Positions 45,546-55,081 of a stretch of DNA of 64,000 nt are shown here, piece after piece. The notes below the pieces were generated by a model, which was given only the letters and a program-made list of their open reading frames with translations, had not been told where the DNA came from and searched no databases. How positions within the stretch are numbered: the first letter of the stretch is position 1; every line of letters begins with the position of its first letter. This stretch comes from Alloacidobacterium dinghuense (GTDB taxonomy: Bacteria > Acidobacteriota > Terriglobia > Terriglobales > Acidobacteriaceae). The DNA lies in NCBI RefSeq assembly GCF_014274465.1, contig NZ_CP060394.1, forward strand, positions 1,302,001-1,366,000, written 5' to 3'. The translations under genes and the position numbers were made by a program.

Positions 45546-46568
45546 ATGAAACTTCCTGAACTGATTGGATCGAGTGCACGATTTCAATCTGTGCTCGACG
45601 ATGTAAGAGTCGTAGCCTCGGCCGAGTGCGCGGTCTTGGTACAAGGCGAAACAGGGACGGGGAAAGAAGTGATCGCTCGAGCGATCCACGAGTCTGGCCC
45701 GCGCCAGAAGGGCCCCTTCGTTGGGCTTAATTGCGCGGCGATCCCAGGAGCATTGTTGGAGAGCGAACTCTTCGGCCACGAGCGAGGAGCTTTTACTGGG
45801 GCTGTCGCGCAGACCACCGGGCGCTTTCAAGCCGCGAATGGCGGGACCCTATTTCTTGACGAGATTGGGGACCTTCCTCTGGAACTCCAGCCGAAACTCT
45901 TGCGAGTATTGCAAGAACAGCAATACGAACGCTTAGGCAGCACCCGCACAATACAAGCCAACGTGCGCGTTATCGCAGCAACCAATCAAGATCTGTGGCG
46001 CATGGTGGAAGAGAAGAGCTTCCGCGCGGATCTCTACTATCGGCTGAGCGTCTTTCCCCTCAGCCTCCCGCCCCTCCGCGAACGAAGAGAGGATGTTCCG
46101 CCTTTGGTGAATTATTTTGTTCGCAGGTTCTCGCGTCAGATGAACAAGTCAATCGAACACATTCCAGACGAAGTGATCGAGGTTCTCAAGAGCTACCACT
46201 GGCCCGGCAACATACGGGAGCTGCAGAATTTTATTGAGCGCTCCGTGCTTGTGACGCCAGGACCGGTTCTGTCACCGAGAATTGCCGAGCTCAAGGTTCT
46301 GATGCATGCAGCCACCTCAGCACCGACACAAACACAAACCCTCTCCGATGCGGAGCGCTCTCACATCGTAGGAGTTTTGAAAGAAACGAATTGGGTTATC
46401 GGCGGGCGCAACGGCGCGGCCGCCCGACTAGGCCTTCCGCGGACTACACTCATTTCCCGGATGCAGAAGCTAGGAATCTCGAACAACCCAGGTGGCCTCC
46501 ACCTGGCTTCCTTAGAGGGTGCAACATTGGTTCCTCATCGGAATGAATCGCAGCTTTTAGCAAGCTAG
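45546..46568 (+). CDS. Sigma-54-dependent transcriptional activator lacking a receiver
   Basis: 340 aa. AAA+ domain from residue 1: Walker A GETGTGKEVIARAIHE, ERGAFTGAV (sigma-54 contact loop GAFTGA), Walker B GGTLFLDEIGDLPLELQ, YRLSVFPL sensor region, R-finger area and WPGNIRELQNFIERSV. C-terminal Fis-type HTH (GGRNGAAARLGLPRTTLISRMQKLGI). No N-terminal regulatory domain; regulation is probably through the lone receiver immediately upstream. Confidence 0.94.
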   Translation: MKLPELIGSSARFQSVLDDVRVVASAECAVLVQGETGTGKEVIARAIHESGPRQKGPFVGLNCAAIPGALLESELFGHERGAFTGAVAQTTGRFQAANGGTLFLDEIGDLPLELQPKLLRVLQEQQYERLGSTRTIQANVRVIAATNQDLWRMVEEKSFRADLYYRLSVFPLSLPPLRERREDVPPLVNYFVRRFSRQMNKSIEHIPDEVIEVLKSYHWPGNIRELQNFIERSVLVTPGPVLSPRIAELKVLMHAATSAPTQTQTLSDAERSHIVGVLKETNWVIGGRNGAAARLGLPRTTLISRMQKLGISNNPGGLHLASLEGATLVPHRNESQLLAS

Positions 46569-46945
46569 GGTTCCGAGTGTCGAATATCTGCAACTCTTAC
46601 AAAACCCAATGCTAGGGCCGCTTCGGTCATACCAACCCTATTGGATGCACGTGGCTTGTTCGCCAGGTGCCGGCCGAACTGCTGCGCTAGCAGTTGAAGC
46701 CACTGGTCGCTGTGTGTAAGACGCGATTCAGTGCATGCACCGCTGTTAGCCAGTCGTCTCCGGAATGAAAGAAGCGAATCTGTTTGGGTCAATGGATCAA
46801 GACCTGGACAGCACCTGCGGTCAGATGCACGTCTACACGCTGACTATGTCGATCGACTGACTTTGAACAAGCTGATCGAGAAAGCCTGAACATTGCGGCT
46901 GAATCCACCTTGGATGTTTTGGTCCAACAACGAGAGGAGAGTCTT
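46569..46945. other. Intergenic region
   Basis: A minus-strand 75-codon frame (46792-46565) lacks support. Its segment RVGMTEA resembles a phrase in another minus-strand frame near 40130, too short to interpret. Confidence 0.3.
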
Positions 46946-47335
46946 ATGCATCATCGTAAATTGTTTTTACTAGCCATCCTGACAGTTGCTATGCTGAGTG
47001 TCCTACGCCCAGTATCTGCTGAAGTCGCCATCAACATCGGAGTGCCGCCGACTTGCCCATACGGTTACTTCGACTACGCCCCATACAACTGTGCCCCGTA
47101 CGGGTATTACGGGCCTGAATGGTTCAGCGGCGGTGTGTTTATCGGGGTCGGTCCTTGGTTCCACGGCTCACAGGGCTTCTACGGCCATGTCGACAACCGT
47201 TTCGATCCAAATCACGGCTACCGCGGTCCATTGCCCGAGCATGGAGACAGGGCCTTCAACCACTTCCACGGCAATGAGATCCGTGACGGGCGCGGCCACG
47301 TGGGCGGCGGCGGTCACGGAGGTGGTCATCGCTAA
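46946..47335 (+). CDS. Small exported Gly/His/Tyr-rich protein
   Basis: 129 aa; ATG 46946 follows GAGGAG. Signal peptide (LFLLAILTVAMLSVLRPVSA), then PPTCPYGYFDYAPYNCAPYGYYGPEWF, FIGVGPWFHG, and a His/Gly C-terminus. Typical of small acidobacterial secreted proteins of unknown function; two Cys could form a disulfide and the His-rich end could bind metal. Confidence 0.75.
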   Translation: MHHRKLFLLAILTVAMLSVLRPVSAEVAINIGVPPTCPYGYFDYAPYNCAPYGYYGPEWFSGGVFIGVGPWFHGSQGFYGHVDNRFDPNHGYRGPLPEHGDRAFNHFHGNEIRDGRGHVGGGGHGGGHR

Positions 47336-47553
47336 TAACGGATACACGCAGAATGAGTGAGTGCGACTCTAGCGAGTTGCACTCCTCGTGCTTCCTCCTC
47401 CCCAGCCGTAAGCTGCGACGACACTAGTTACTGACTCGCTTGGGAACAACACGCGACCTTACTCACTGCCGACACATCGCCTGCGGATAACACGTTGCGC
47501 CGGCATTCGGATTTGCGAATGAGTCATGGTTATCTTCAGACGTGCAGTAGCAA

Positions 47554-48020
47554 GTGTCGAAAACTCTATGGCCTCTGTCGAGGTTTAGACAGATACGAAG
47601 ATCTTTCTAGAACGACGTCATGTGGAATCAGTTACATCGACGGCTGCTCTTTAGACCAGTTCTGGCATCACGAATGCCCTGAATCTATTGAAGGAGAAAA
47701 GCACAATGACCACAGAAAACAACGATCCAGATGCGCAGAAGAAGCATGATGATTCCAACTCCCCCAAAACTGCCGAGGGGAAACGGATAAGTCGCCTCGC
47801 CAATGAATTTGCGAAGCGGGCTAAGGAAAGGCAACTCCGTTACGACGAGGGACACAACATCTTTACAAAGTAGGGGTGAATCCGTGTAAGGGTTCTTCAC
47901 TACCCGCCTTCATCCGAGGTGATGTTTCGGGAAGCTGAAGCAGATCACCAATTGGCTGCAGTCTCCAACTACGGCTGGCTTCGGAGCGCGAATACCTGGG
48001 AAGGCCAAGTGCCTTCCCGG
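47554..48020 (+). repeat. Diverged module, copy 2 (full length)
   Basis: Homologous to 39286-39616 as described there; includes the leader, the 55-codon gene at 47706 and about 150 bp downstream. Confidence 0.6.
47706..47873 (+). CDS. Small charged protein (55 aa)
   Basis: MTTENNDPDAQKK... with GAAGGAG nine bases before the ATG. Highly charged and helical in the second half (RISRLANEFAKRAKERQLRYDEGHN). No family recognised. A truncated relative lies at 39460. Conservation of start and ribosome site between copies supports translation. Confidence 0.55.
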   Translation: MTTENNDPDAQKKHDDSNSPKTAEGKRISRLANEFAKRAKERQLRYDEGHNIFTK

Positions 48021-48092
48021 TCTTTCACGCAGGGATGGACGACCATGGGGGCGAGTTTGAAAGCCACGGGCGCCCACGCGGGAGCAGCTTGC

Positions 48093-48317
48093 TTATTGCC
48101 CCCGAACGATGTCACGGAGTACCTTCCCGAACTCGTGAATCTCCTCAACGGTGTTGTAGTGGACAAGCGATGCGCGGTTGACACCGACATCGAGGCTCGC
48201 GCCCAGGCGCTTCATCAATCGCGGGGCGTACATGTGGCCGTCGCGAATGCCGATGCCGCGGTCCGACATGATCTCTGTGACAAACGCCGGCGCGACGTTG
48301 GGATCACACACGGGCAA
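48093..48317 (-). pseudogene. C-terminal fragment of a class-V aminotransferase / cysteine-desulfurase-like enzyme
   Basis: The minus-strand frame GIGIRDGHMYAPRLMKRLG...VNRASLVHYNTVEEIHEFGKVL is the C-terminal end of SufS-like or class-V aminotransferase proteins. The PLP-binding and N-terminal parts are absent, so it is a remnant. It lies just downstream of the ADOP permease on the same strand. Confidence 0.65.
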
Positions 48318-48382
48318 TCAGGCGAAAGAACATAGGACTATCGGCTACTCACTGGCGAGAAGCAGAGAAGCGGACATCCCAT

Positions 48383-50815
48383 TCATTCATCGCGGAGCAG
48401 AATCATCGGATCAACGGCGAGGGCACGTCGAGCGGGCACTAAGGCTGCGACAATGCCTACGCAGAGCATAGTGAGAATGACACCGCCGAGAATGACCGGG
48501 TCTTTTGGCGTCGCCTGATACACGATAGATGAAAGCACACGCGTTGCCAGTACACCGAGGATCAGGCCAGCTATCGATCCAATGGCGAGCAACCGAAAAG
48601 TACGTCCGAGAGCAGCGCCGAGCACCTTGCGTTGATCGGCTCCGAGCGCTATGCGAATGCCGAGTTCGCGGAGGCGTTTGCTGACTGTGTAGGAGGCCAT
48701 GCCGAAGATTCCGGTGATGGCAAGCATCGCGCCAAGTAGCCCGAGCACACCAAGTGACACGGTGGCTACGCGGGCGGCGAAGAGGGCGGAATCCAACTCC
48801 CTGTTCCAGGTTTTGATTTCAAGAGGCAGAGCGGGATCGAGGCTGCGCATCGAGCGTTGCAGGGCTGCGGCAATCTCCTGCGGATCGCGCTGCGATCGAA
48901 CGACGAGCCAAGTATCGCTGGAAGGGTGCTGGAGGAAGGAAAAGAACATGGCCGGCTTTTGATCTTCGGTCAGGGTTTCATATTTGCCATCTTCTATAAT
49001 GCCGATGACTTCCGCCCGCTGGCCGCCCCAGAACTTGAAATGGTTACCTACTGCCTTGTCAGCGGATCCGAAGACCTTGCGGGCAAATTCGCGATTCACC
49101 ACAGCCACGATAGGAGCCTTGTCTTCATCGTGCATGGTGAACGTTCGGCCGGCGAGCAGCGCAGTCCCGGCGGCACGGAAATAGTCAGGCGAGACATTGA
49201 AGTTCTGGGCATCGGCTGCAGCGTTCGTCGGGCGGAAATCGGTGGTGGTGTCGGTAAATACGTCGGAATCCCCTCCGCCGAGACTGAGTGGAAGGCGATC
49301 GGCATATCCCACGGCTGCGACGCCAGGAATCGCGGCGGCGGCCTCGAGCATGCGCTTCTGCATTTGCACGCGCTGGCCGGGATCATACCCAGCCATTTGC
49401 AGATCGGTCTGCACGAGCATCACACTCTTAGGCTGAACACCGTAATTACTCTCAAGCGAACGAGCCAGGCCGCGCACGGCGACGAGTGAAGCGGTGACTA
49501 AAACTGCGCAAATGGCGATCTGAAGGCCAAGAAGTATGTCGCGCAGTGTAAAGCGGCGCGTGCTGCCTACACTTGTCGTCCCGGAGCGAATGATCTGCCA
49601 GGGATCGGAGCGGAGAATCTGGCGGACTGGAACCAAGCCGAAGAACAGCCCACTGAAAACAGCCAACAGGAAGGCGAGAGCGTAGGTTTTCGCGTCCGGA
49701 TTTACCGGCACATTGATCGGGATATTCGGAATCGGTCGCCACGTGCTGAGGGTGCGCAGGATGACCACAGCTCCCGCCATCCCTAAAGCACCCCCGGCCA
49801 GAGAAACCAAAACGGCTTCGGTGAGGAGCTGGCGGAGGATGAGCTGGCGACGCGATCCAAGCGCCATGCGGACTGCGATTTCGCGCGAGCGATCCGCTGC
49901 GCGCGCGGCGAACAAACTACCGAGATTGGCGCACGCGGCAAGCAGAATAAGACCTGCAAGGAGCATGAGCCCCAGCATGAAAGCGCGCGTGGGCCGGCCG
50001 AGGGTATTTCCGGCGAGTCCGGGGTGGGACAAGGAGAATTTCAGGCCATCATCCGATTTGGGATATGTCTTCGCCAGCGAATTTGCAATTGTGTTCAAGT
50101 CTGAGGTGGCTGCGGCCGGTGTTACTCCGGGCTTGAGGTGTCCTATCGCCCAGGCGTTATGGTTGCCGCGCTCTTCCAGTGAGTCCCAATCGGCGATTTG
50201 ATGCGCATCGACTATGGGAGCCCAAAAATCGGGCGCGAAGAAGAGTTCGGTGCCGCGGAAGTCGGGTGGAGCAACACCAACGATGGTGAAGGGATGCTTA
50301 TTGATCTGAACAGTACGACCCACTGCGGCAGGGTCGCCGTTAAAGTGGCTGTGCCAGAGCGCATAACTCAGAACGATCTCGGGGACGCTGTTCGGCCCAT
50401 GTTCTTCGGAAGCATGGATGAATCGGCCAAGGTAGGGCTGTATGCCGAGGGCATCGAAATAATTGCCGCTAATCATGTAAGGCCAGACCACGGAAGGATT
50501 TCCGTGACCGGTATCGAGCCCGACGCCGCCCATAATGTCGTATAGCACCAGCGAATCGAAGCTGCGATTCCTGTCGCGCAGGTCGATGTAATCCGGATAC
50601 GACTCCGATGGACTTGTGTCCGACCCATAGGCGCGCTCCAGCATGAAGAGGTTCTCGGGGTGAGGCACGTTGAGCGGTCGCAGGATCAACGCATTCAGGA
50701 CGCTGAACACGATTGCATTGGCGCCAATCGCGAGTGCCAGTGTGAGCACGGCGGTCAGGGCGAATCCAGGCGCTTTTCGCAACTGTCGTAAAGCAAGTCG
50801 TATATCGGCGTTCAT
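48383..50815 (-). CDS. ADOP-type ABC transporter permease
   Basis: About 810 aa from ATG 50815 (MNADIRLALRQLRKAPGFALTA); an ATG 7 codons earlier is possible. Same architecture as the gene at 1482: TM1, periplasmic domain, FtsX block, second periplasmic domain and C-terminal FtsX block with LGIRIALGADQRK and the PARRALAVDPMILLRDE tail. No ATPase beside it. Substrate unknown. Confidence 0.93.
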   Translation of the reverse strand: MNADIRLALRQLRKAPGFALTAVLTLALAIGANAIVFSVLNALILRPLNVPHPENLFMLERAYGSDTSPSESYPDYIDLRDRNRSFDSLVLYDIMGGVGLDTGHGNPSVVWPYMISGNYFDALGIQPYLGRFIHASEEHGPNSVPEIVLSYALWHSHFNGDPAAVGRTVQINKHPFTIVGVAPPDFRGTELFFAPDFWAPIVDAHQIADWDSLEERGNHNAWAIGHLKPGVTPAAATSDLNTIANSLAKTYPKSDDGLKFSLSHPGLAGNTLGRPTRAFMLGLMLLAGLILLAACANLGSLFAARAADRSREIAVRMALGSRRQLILRQLLTEAVLVSLAGGALGMAGAVVILRTLSTWRPIPNIPINVPVNPDAKTYALAFLLAVFSGLFFGLVPVRQILRSDPWQIIRSGTTSVGSTRRFTLRDILLGLQIAICAVLVTASLVAVRGLARSLESNYGVQPKSVMLVQTDLQMAGYDPGQRVQMQKRMLEAAAAIPGVAAVGYADRLPLSLGGGDSDVFTDTTTDFRPTNAAADAQNFNVSPDYFRAAGTALLAGRTFTMHDEDKAPIVAVVNREFARKVFGSADKAVGNHFKFWGGQRAEVIGIIEDGKYETLTEDQKPAMFFSFLQHPSSDTWLVVRSQRDPQEIAAALQRSMRSLDPALPLEIKTWNRELDSALFAARVATVSLGVLGLLGAMLAITGIFGMASYTVSKRLRELGIRIALGADQRKVLGAALGRTFRLLAIGSIAGLILGVLATRVLSSIVYQATPKDPVILGGVILTMLCVGIVAALVPARRALAVDPMILLRDE

Positions 50816-51146
50816 GCTTCCCCCATTACGCATCATTGCCTGTCTTTTGCTGGTGGCCCAGGCTGTATCAGAATGTACGCTCGTTCAAGAGCCGCGGTTC
50901 CACTTGGTATTGACAGTTCCTAGCTGAGCTCTGTTCTGAAGATAAGTGCCGGAAAACACTCCAGTATCCAGGCGATCAGAGGTTAACCATAAGCGAAAAG
51001 CTTAGAAAATTGGCAATTGTGATCAAACCAAGAACGAGAGAGGAGAGAAGGCGAGTCGTTCAATTCATGCGATGAGCAGAAGGTGCCATTCATGACGACG
51101 TTTACCCAACCGGCGATAACATGAACTTTGGAGGTGAGAAACGCAC
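50816..51146. other. Divergent intergenic region
   Basis: Probably contains promoters for the ADOP permease and the reductase gene; no clear motif or gene. Confidence 0.35.
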
Positions 51147-51791
51147 ATGCCGAAGGTTCGAGTTGCGGGATTTGGTGTTTCATTGGACGGTTTCAGCGCG
51201 GGAACAGCGCAGAGCCTGAACGATCCGTTGGGCAAGCGCGGTCCCGAGATCTTTCAGTGGTTCTTCCACACAAAGACATTCTGCTCGATGCATGGGCAGG
51301 AGGGTGGATCCATCGACTTGGACGATGAATTTGCTCGACGGTCGATGGAAAACTTTGGCGCCTTCATCCTTGGCCGCAACATGTTCGGTCCGGTGCGCGG
51401 GCGGTGGCCCGATGGTTCATGGAAGGGATGGTGGGGCGACAACCCGCCATACCATGCGCCAACTTTCGTCCTGACGCACTACGAGCGTGAGCCACTAGTG
51501 ATGAAAGGGGGGACGACGTTTTACTTTGTCACGGGCGGAGTTGAGGAGGCGCTGAGACTCGCGAAAGAAGCGGCGGGCGACAAGGACGTCAAGATTGGAG
51601 GCGGTGTTTCTACGGTGCGGCAGTGTCTGCAAGCTGGACTGATAGACTCTCTGCACTTTGTACTTGCACCTGTTGTACTCGGTCAGGGTGAATCATTATT
51701 TACTGATCTCGACCTTCCCGCGCTTGGATTTTCTGTGTCGGAGCACAAGGCTACTGAGCACGCGACGCATTTTGTACTGGAGAAAGGATAA
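51147..51791 (+). CDS. Dihydrofolate-reductase-like (RibD C-terminal) protein
   Basis: 214 aa, GGAGG upstream. VAGFGVSLDGFSAG at the N-terminus, GAFILGRNMFGPVRG, PTFVLTHYEREPL, KIGGGVSTVRQCLQAGLIDSLHFVLAPVVLGQGESLF are hallmarks of the RibD_C/YyaP group. Probably an NADPH-dependent reductase; substrate unknown. Confidence 0.9.
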   Translation: MPKVRVAGFGVSLDGFSAGTAQSLNDPLGKRGPEIFQWFFHTKTFCSMHGQEGGSIDLDDEFARRSMENFGAFILGRNMFGPVRGRWPDGSWKGWWGDNPPYHAPTFVLTHYEREPLVMKGGTTFYFVTGGVEEALRLAKEAAGDKDVKIGGGVSTVRQCLQAGLIDSLHFVLAPVVLGQGESLFTDLDLPALGFSVSEHKATEHATHFVLEKG

Positions 51792-52275
51792 GAGTGAGAA
51801 CCACTCTGTTATCGCCGATGATGGCGTTTATGAGGACTATTCATACGCCTCGATGAGCTTTGGCCCTGTCGGCGGCGAGGAGAGCGCCTGGAGCAAGCAG
51901 GCGGAGGCTTTGCGGGCTATGCTTTGCGCTTGAGGGAAAAGATGGGATGCGATGGGGCTTGGTTCGATGGGCACCTGCAAATCCTGCTGCAGTTTGAGTG
52001 GGCGAGGTTCGTTGGACGTGATAAGCGACCGGTCCACCGATTTGTCCACAGAACAGTGCTTGAAATATTTTTGGATTCCGTGAATTTGGTGTAAAAGGAA
52101 TACTACTCTGACAACACATGATCCGGGTGAGGAAAAGCTTTGATCGTGGAAACGATCACATCCAAAGCATGCCTTAAGGCTTGAGAAGAATGGGGCTGCC
52201 ATCATCGAAAACAATTTCAGGAGACCAGATGCGACTCAGGCGCAGTGTGTGCATTTTTGTGATGTCCGTGGTGTG
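51792..52275. other. Intergenic region
   Basis: Only a small hairpin TGATCGT-GGAA-ACGATCA near 52140. No gene recognised on either strand. Confidence 0.35.
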
Positions 52276-52623
52276 TCAGCATAGGCCGAAGCGGTCTGTG
52301 AGCCAGCCGCAGGCCATGGGTTTTCCGCCTTCGATCAACTTGCCCCAGTAGCTGTCGATCTCTTCCTGGGAGTCGCAGCGGACGAAGAACGAGAAGGCGG
52401 GGTTGAGCTGATACGAGGGGCCGCCGTTGAGAAAGACCATCTCCTGACCCTCAAGCTCGATCGTAATCGTGGCAATCTTGCCAACGGGCCAGGGACCTAC
52501 GCCTTTGGAACGCACCTCATCAAGCTTGCGCGCGTGCGGGAAGACACTGAGGTAAAACTCGGCAGCTTCTCCAGCGTTGTCATTGAACCAGAGGAATGGC
52601 GCAACTTTGTTCATGGCTGGCAT
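52276..52623 (-). pseudogene. C-terminally truncated PhnB-like VOC protein
   Basis: 115 aa of the 3-demethylubiquinone-9 methyltransferase/PhnB VOC family: VAPFLWFNDNAGEAAEFYLSVFP, ITIELEGQEMVFLNGGPSYQLNPAFSFFV, DSYWGKLIEGGKPMACGWLTDRFG. Full-length relatives continue about 40 residues beyond the FGLSW position; here a TGA follows FGLC. The missing strand probably makes it inactive, although a shortened product could exist. Confidence 0.7.
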
Positions 52624-52724
52624 CGTAGCAGACAGGAGGTCACTTCCGACAAGCTGGCGTTATATTACTGATCGTCTGGGGTGTATCTAGAACAGCCGAA
52701 TGCTCGGAGCGATCTCCATGTCCC

Positions 52725-53215
52725 TAAGCCGGTTTTGCTTCGAGTATCCCGACGTTCCGAACCATCAGATTGTCGCCTCCAACCAGATATACCTCGGTCA
52801 GGAGGAAGCCCGCTGCCTCAAGAAGCGTTCTCTATTCGCGCTCGCTTCGCTCTTTACCGCCGGTGGCAGCAAGCATGTTGAGATCGCTCATCAAGTGGCC
52901 TTCCAGTTGTGGATCTGCGTGAGAGACGATCGGCGGCAGGATGAATTCTACAATCAATAAATTGCCGTTCTGCGGAATGATCGCTCGGCAATTCTAGAGA
53001 ATAGTAATAGCATCCCCATCCTGACGCCCGTGCAGTACATGTTTGAGCATGTATACATCAGCGCTCGCCGGGACCGATTGCGTCAGATCTGCGGCAATCA
53101 GTTGGCATCGGGAGGAGGGATCTTCATTCGCGAAGCGAGATTTCGCCGCATTCACGCTGGATTCGAGATCCACAAGCATGCCTCGCTACGAGAAGCCGTG
53201 AATCTTTGCGATGTC
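52725..53215 (-). pseudogene. Decayed family-2 O-methyltransferase
   Basis: Minus-strand pieces in more than one frame: RGMLVDLESSVNAAKSRF, LIAADLTQSVPASADVYMLKHVLHG (SAM and active-site region) and, after a break, MSDLNMLAATGGKERSERE-stop-RTLLEAAGF (C-terminal region). An in-frame stop and at least one frameshift make it a pseudogene; the dimerisation N-terminus is missing. Confidence 0.7.
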
Positions 53216-53350
53216 TAGAGCAAGTCTTATGTAGACGAAGACTGCTGTTCTGAGGAGCGACGCGACGAAGAATCTCGATCTATCGGAAGCCCAAGATAAC
53301 TAGGATTCTTCGGTGGCGGCCCAGAATGACGTCTTTGATGTGTCTCAACT

Positions 53351-55036
53351 TCACCCATAAGCAGCACGCTGTTTCATGCTCATATTCTTGTCGAGCTGAA
53401 TGATGATCTTGTCGAGCTGAGGTTTCATCTTCTCTGGCGCCACGGTCATCGCAAGTTTTATCTCCTTGATGGCCATATTGTAGTCGCCTCCTGCAAGGGC
53501 TTCACGTGCCTGTTCGGTGTGCGCCATCCAGCTATCCGGCTCTCGTTTGATCTTCTCGCGAATAGCCGCCGCTACTTCAGCATAGTAGAGCTGACCCTTC
53601 AGCTCTGGACCGCCGGCGCTACTTTGTTGCCGGTCAACAGTTGCTTCTTCGCGCACCCTCTCTGCTTCCTGGCGTAATAGGAACGCTTCTTCCTGGCGAC
53701 CGATATCAGTCAGAGCCAGAGCTTTCTTGATCTCGCTCTCCCAACTCGCAAGATCAGTAGGACCTTCCAGCGATTTCGCTGCCCTCGTGCCAGTATCGCT
53801 GTTAAATGTCAGCGGCTCGTGCGACTCCGTACTCTGAATGGGCAGACAACGCCATACAGCACTGCTTAAATAAAGGAATCCGCATAATATTCCCGCCAGA
53901 ACGCCATGCCACCATGGGCCCGGCTCGCCATACGTCGCCAGGCGCACCAGCGTAAATGGACTTTGCAGCACCGGCGCCACAATCGGATTCGCAGGTTGAG
54001 GAGCCTGCGTCTCCTGCGACTGGGAGGAAGCTACAGGCACAAGAGCAGGCGATTCATCCACAGCTGACGGTACCCAATCTCGCCGCGTCGCGTCACGGCG
54101 CTTCTCGTCCGCAATCGTCTCCAGCAAACGAGTGCGTTTCTGGCGCAGTTGATTTTCTTCGTTCGAAGGCGCCTCCGGTTTGGGGGGACTCGGTGGCGCC
54201 GCTTCATTGCCCGTTGGTCGTAAAGACGCTAGCTTCTGCTGAATCTCGGCGATGTTTTCTTTCGCTGCCTCCACATCCGGATACTCATCCGTGTACCGCA
54301 GTCGCAGATCATCGAGTTTCTTCTGTGTCACACTAAGTTGCGCCTCCAGCAGCCGCCGTTGGTCATTCTCAGCACTCGGCACACGCGGAGACACCTCCGC
54401 CTTTCGCGAAGTGCTTGTCTGCACCGCTGCATCCAGAGCAGCGATTTTCTGGTCCGTCGCCGCAAGTTGCGCCTCTAAGCTTTGCATATGGGCGGTCTGC
54501 GACTGCTCTTCCTGTGAGTGCAAAGACCGCGTGTTTGAATGCGGCCTCGCCACCGCAGGAGGCATAAGTGGCGCAGCTTGCGGCGCGTGAGCGGTTGCTA
54601 CAGAAGCAGCAGGCGCCGGCTTCCACGCCACCAGCAAATTCGATACGGCATTCGCTACCGCCACCGACGTCTCTCTCTCAGTGTCAAGGAAAACTACGTG
54701 GAGGGAGTTGGCAGAAGGCTGCGTCATTTCCAGATGAGAACGAAACTCCGCCGTATCGCTCTTCACACCTGTGCGCTTCGCCACCCCCTGTATCGCGCTA
54801 TCGTTCAGGATCGACTGTGCCAGCGCCACCGCGGGCGCTTTCTCCTGTATGGTCACAGGCTCAATTTGCCGTGCTTCATCCGCATCAAACGACACCTCAG
54901 CCGTCGTCAGGCGCGCGGTACCGTGTCGCGACCAGAAGAAAAATCCGCTTGCGATCGCAAGTGCAATGCCTGCTGCTGCAAGCTTATGTCGCAGCGGCAA
55001 AGCAAGAAAGCACAGGAGAATATTCTTCTCTTGCAT
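53351..55036 (-). CDS. Wzz/GumC-like chain-length determinant protein with helical C-terminal extension
   Basis: 561 aa. TM1 at residues 17-34, a short periplasmic Wzz-like domain (VALAQSILNDSAIQGVAKRTG), Pro/Ala-rich linker, coiled coil (about 180-270 with LRLRYTDEYPDVEAAKENIAEIQQKL, a GumC/Wzc hallmark), a VRLATYGEPGPWW segment and TM2 (HGVLAGILCGFLYLSSAVW), then a cytoplasmic helical, TPR-like tail. No Walker motifs, so not a fused kinase. Controls polysaccharide chain length with the Wza-like protein of the same operon. Confidence 0.8.
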   Translation of the reverse strand: MQEKNILLCFLALPLRHKLAAAGIALAIASGFFFWSRHGTARLTTAEVSFDADEARQIEPVTIQEKAPAVALAQSILNDSAIQGVAKRTGVKSDTAEFRSHLEMTQPSANSLHVVFLDTERETSVAVANAVSNLLVAWKPAPAASVATAHAPQAAPLMPPAVARPHSNTRSLHSQEEQSQTAHMQSLEAQLAATDQKIAALDAAVQTSTSRKAEVSPRVPSAENDQRRLLEAQLSVTQKKLDDLRLRYTDEYPDVEAAKENIAEIQQKLASLRPTGNEAAPPSPPKPEAPSNEENQLRQKRTRLLETIADEKRRDATRRDWVPSAVDESPALVPVASSQSQETQAPQPANPIVAPVLQSPFTLVRLATYGEPGPWWHGVLAGILCGFLYLSSAVWRCLPIQSTESHEPLTFNSDTGTRAAKSLEGPTDLASWESEIKKALALTDIGRQEEAFLLRQEAERVREEATVDRQQSSAGGPELKGQLYYAEVAAAIREKIKREPDSWMAHTEQAREALAGGDYNMAIKEIKLAMTVAPEKMKPQLDKIIIQLDKNMSMKQRAAYG

Positions 55037-55081
55037 AGCTCCCTCGATGTACGTCCAAGATGAAAAAGGCAGAATTAAGAT

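Noticed and set aside
46565-46792. 75-aa minus-strand frame sharing a VGMTEA phrase with a frame near 40130
   Set aside because: Six residues are not enough to claim a duplicated gene and neither frame has a ribosome site.
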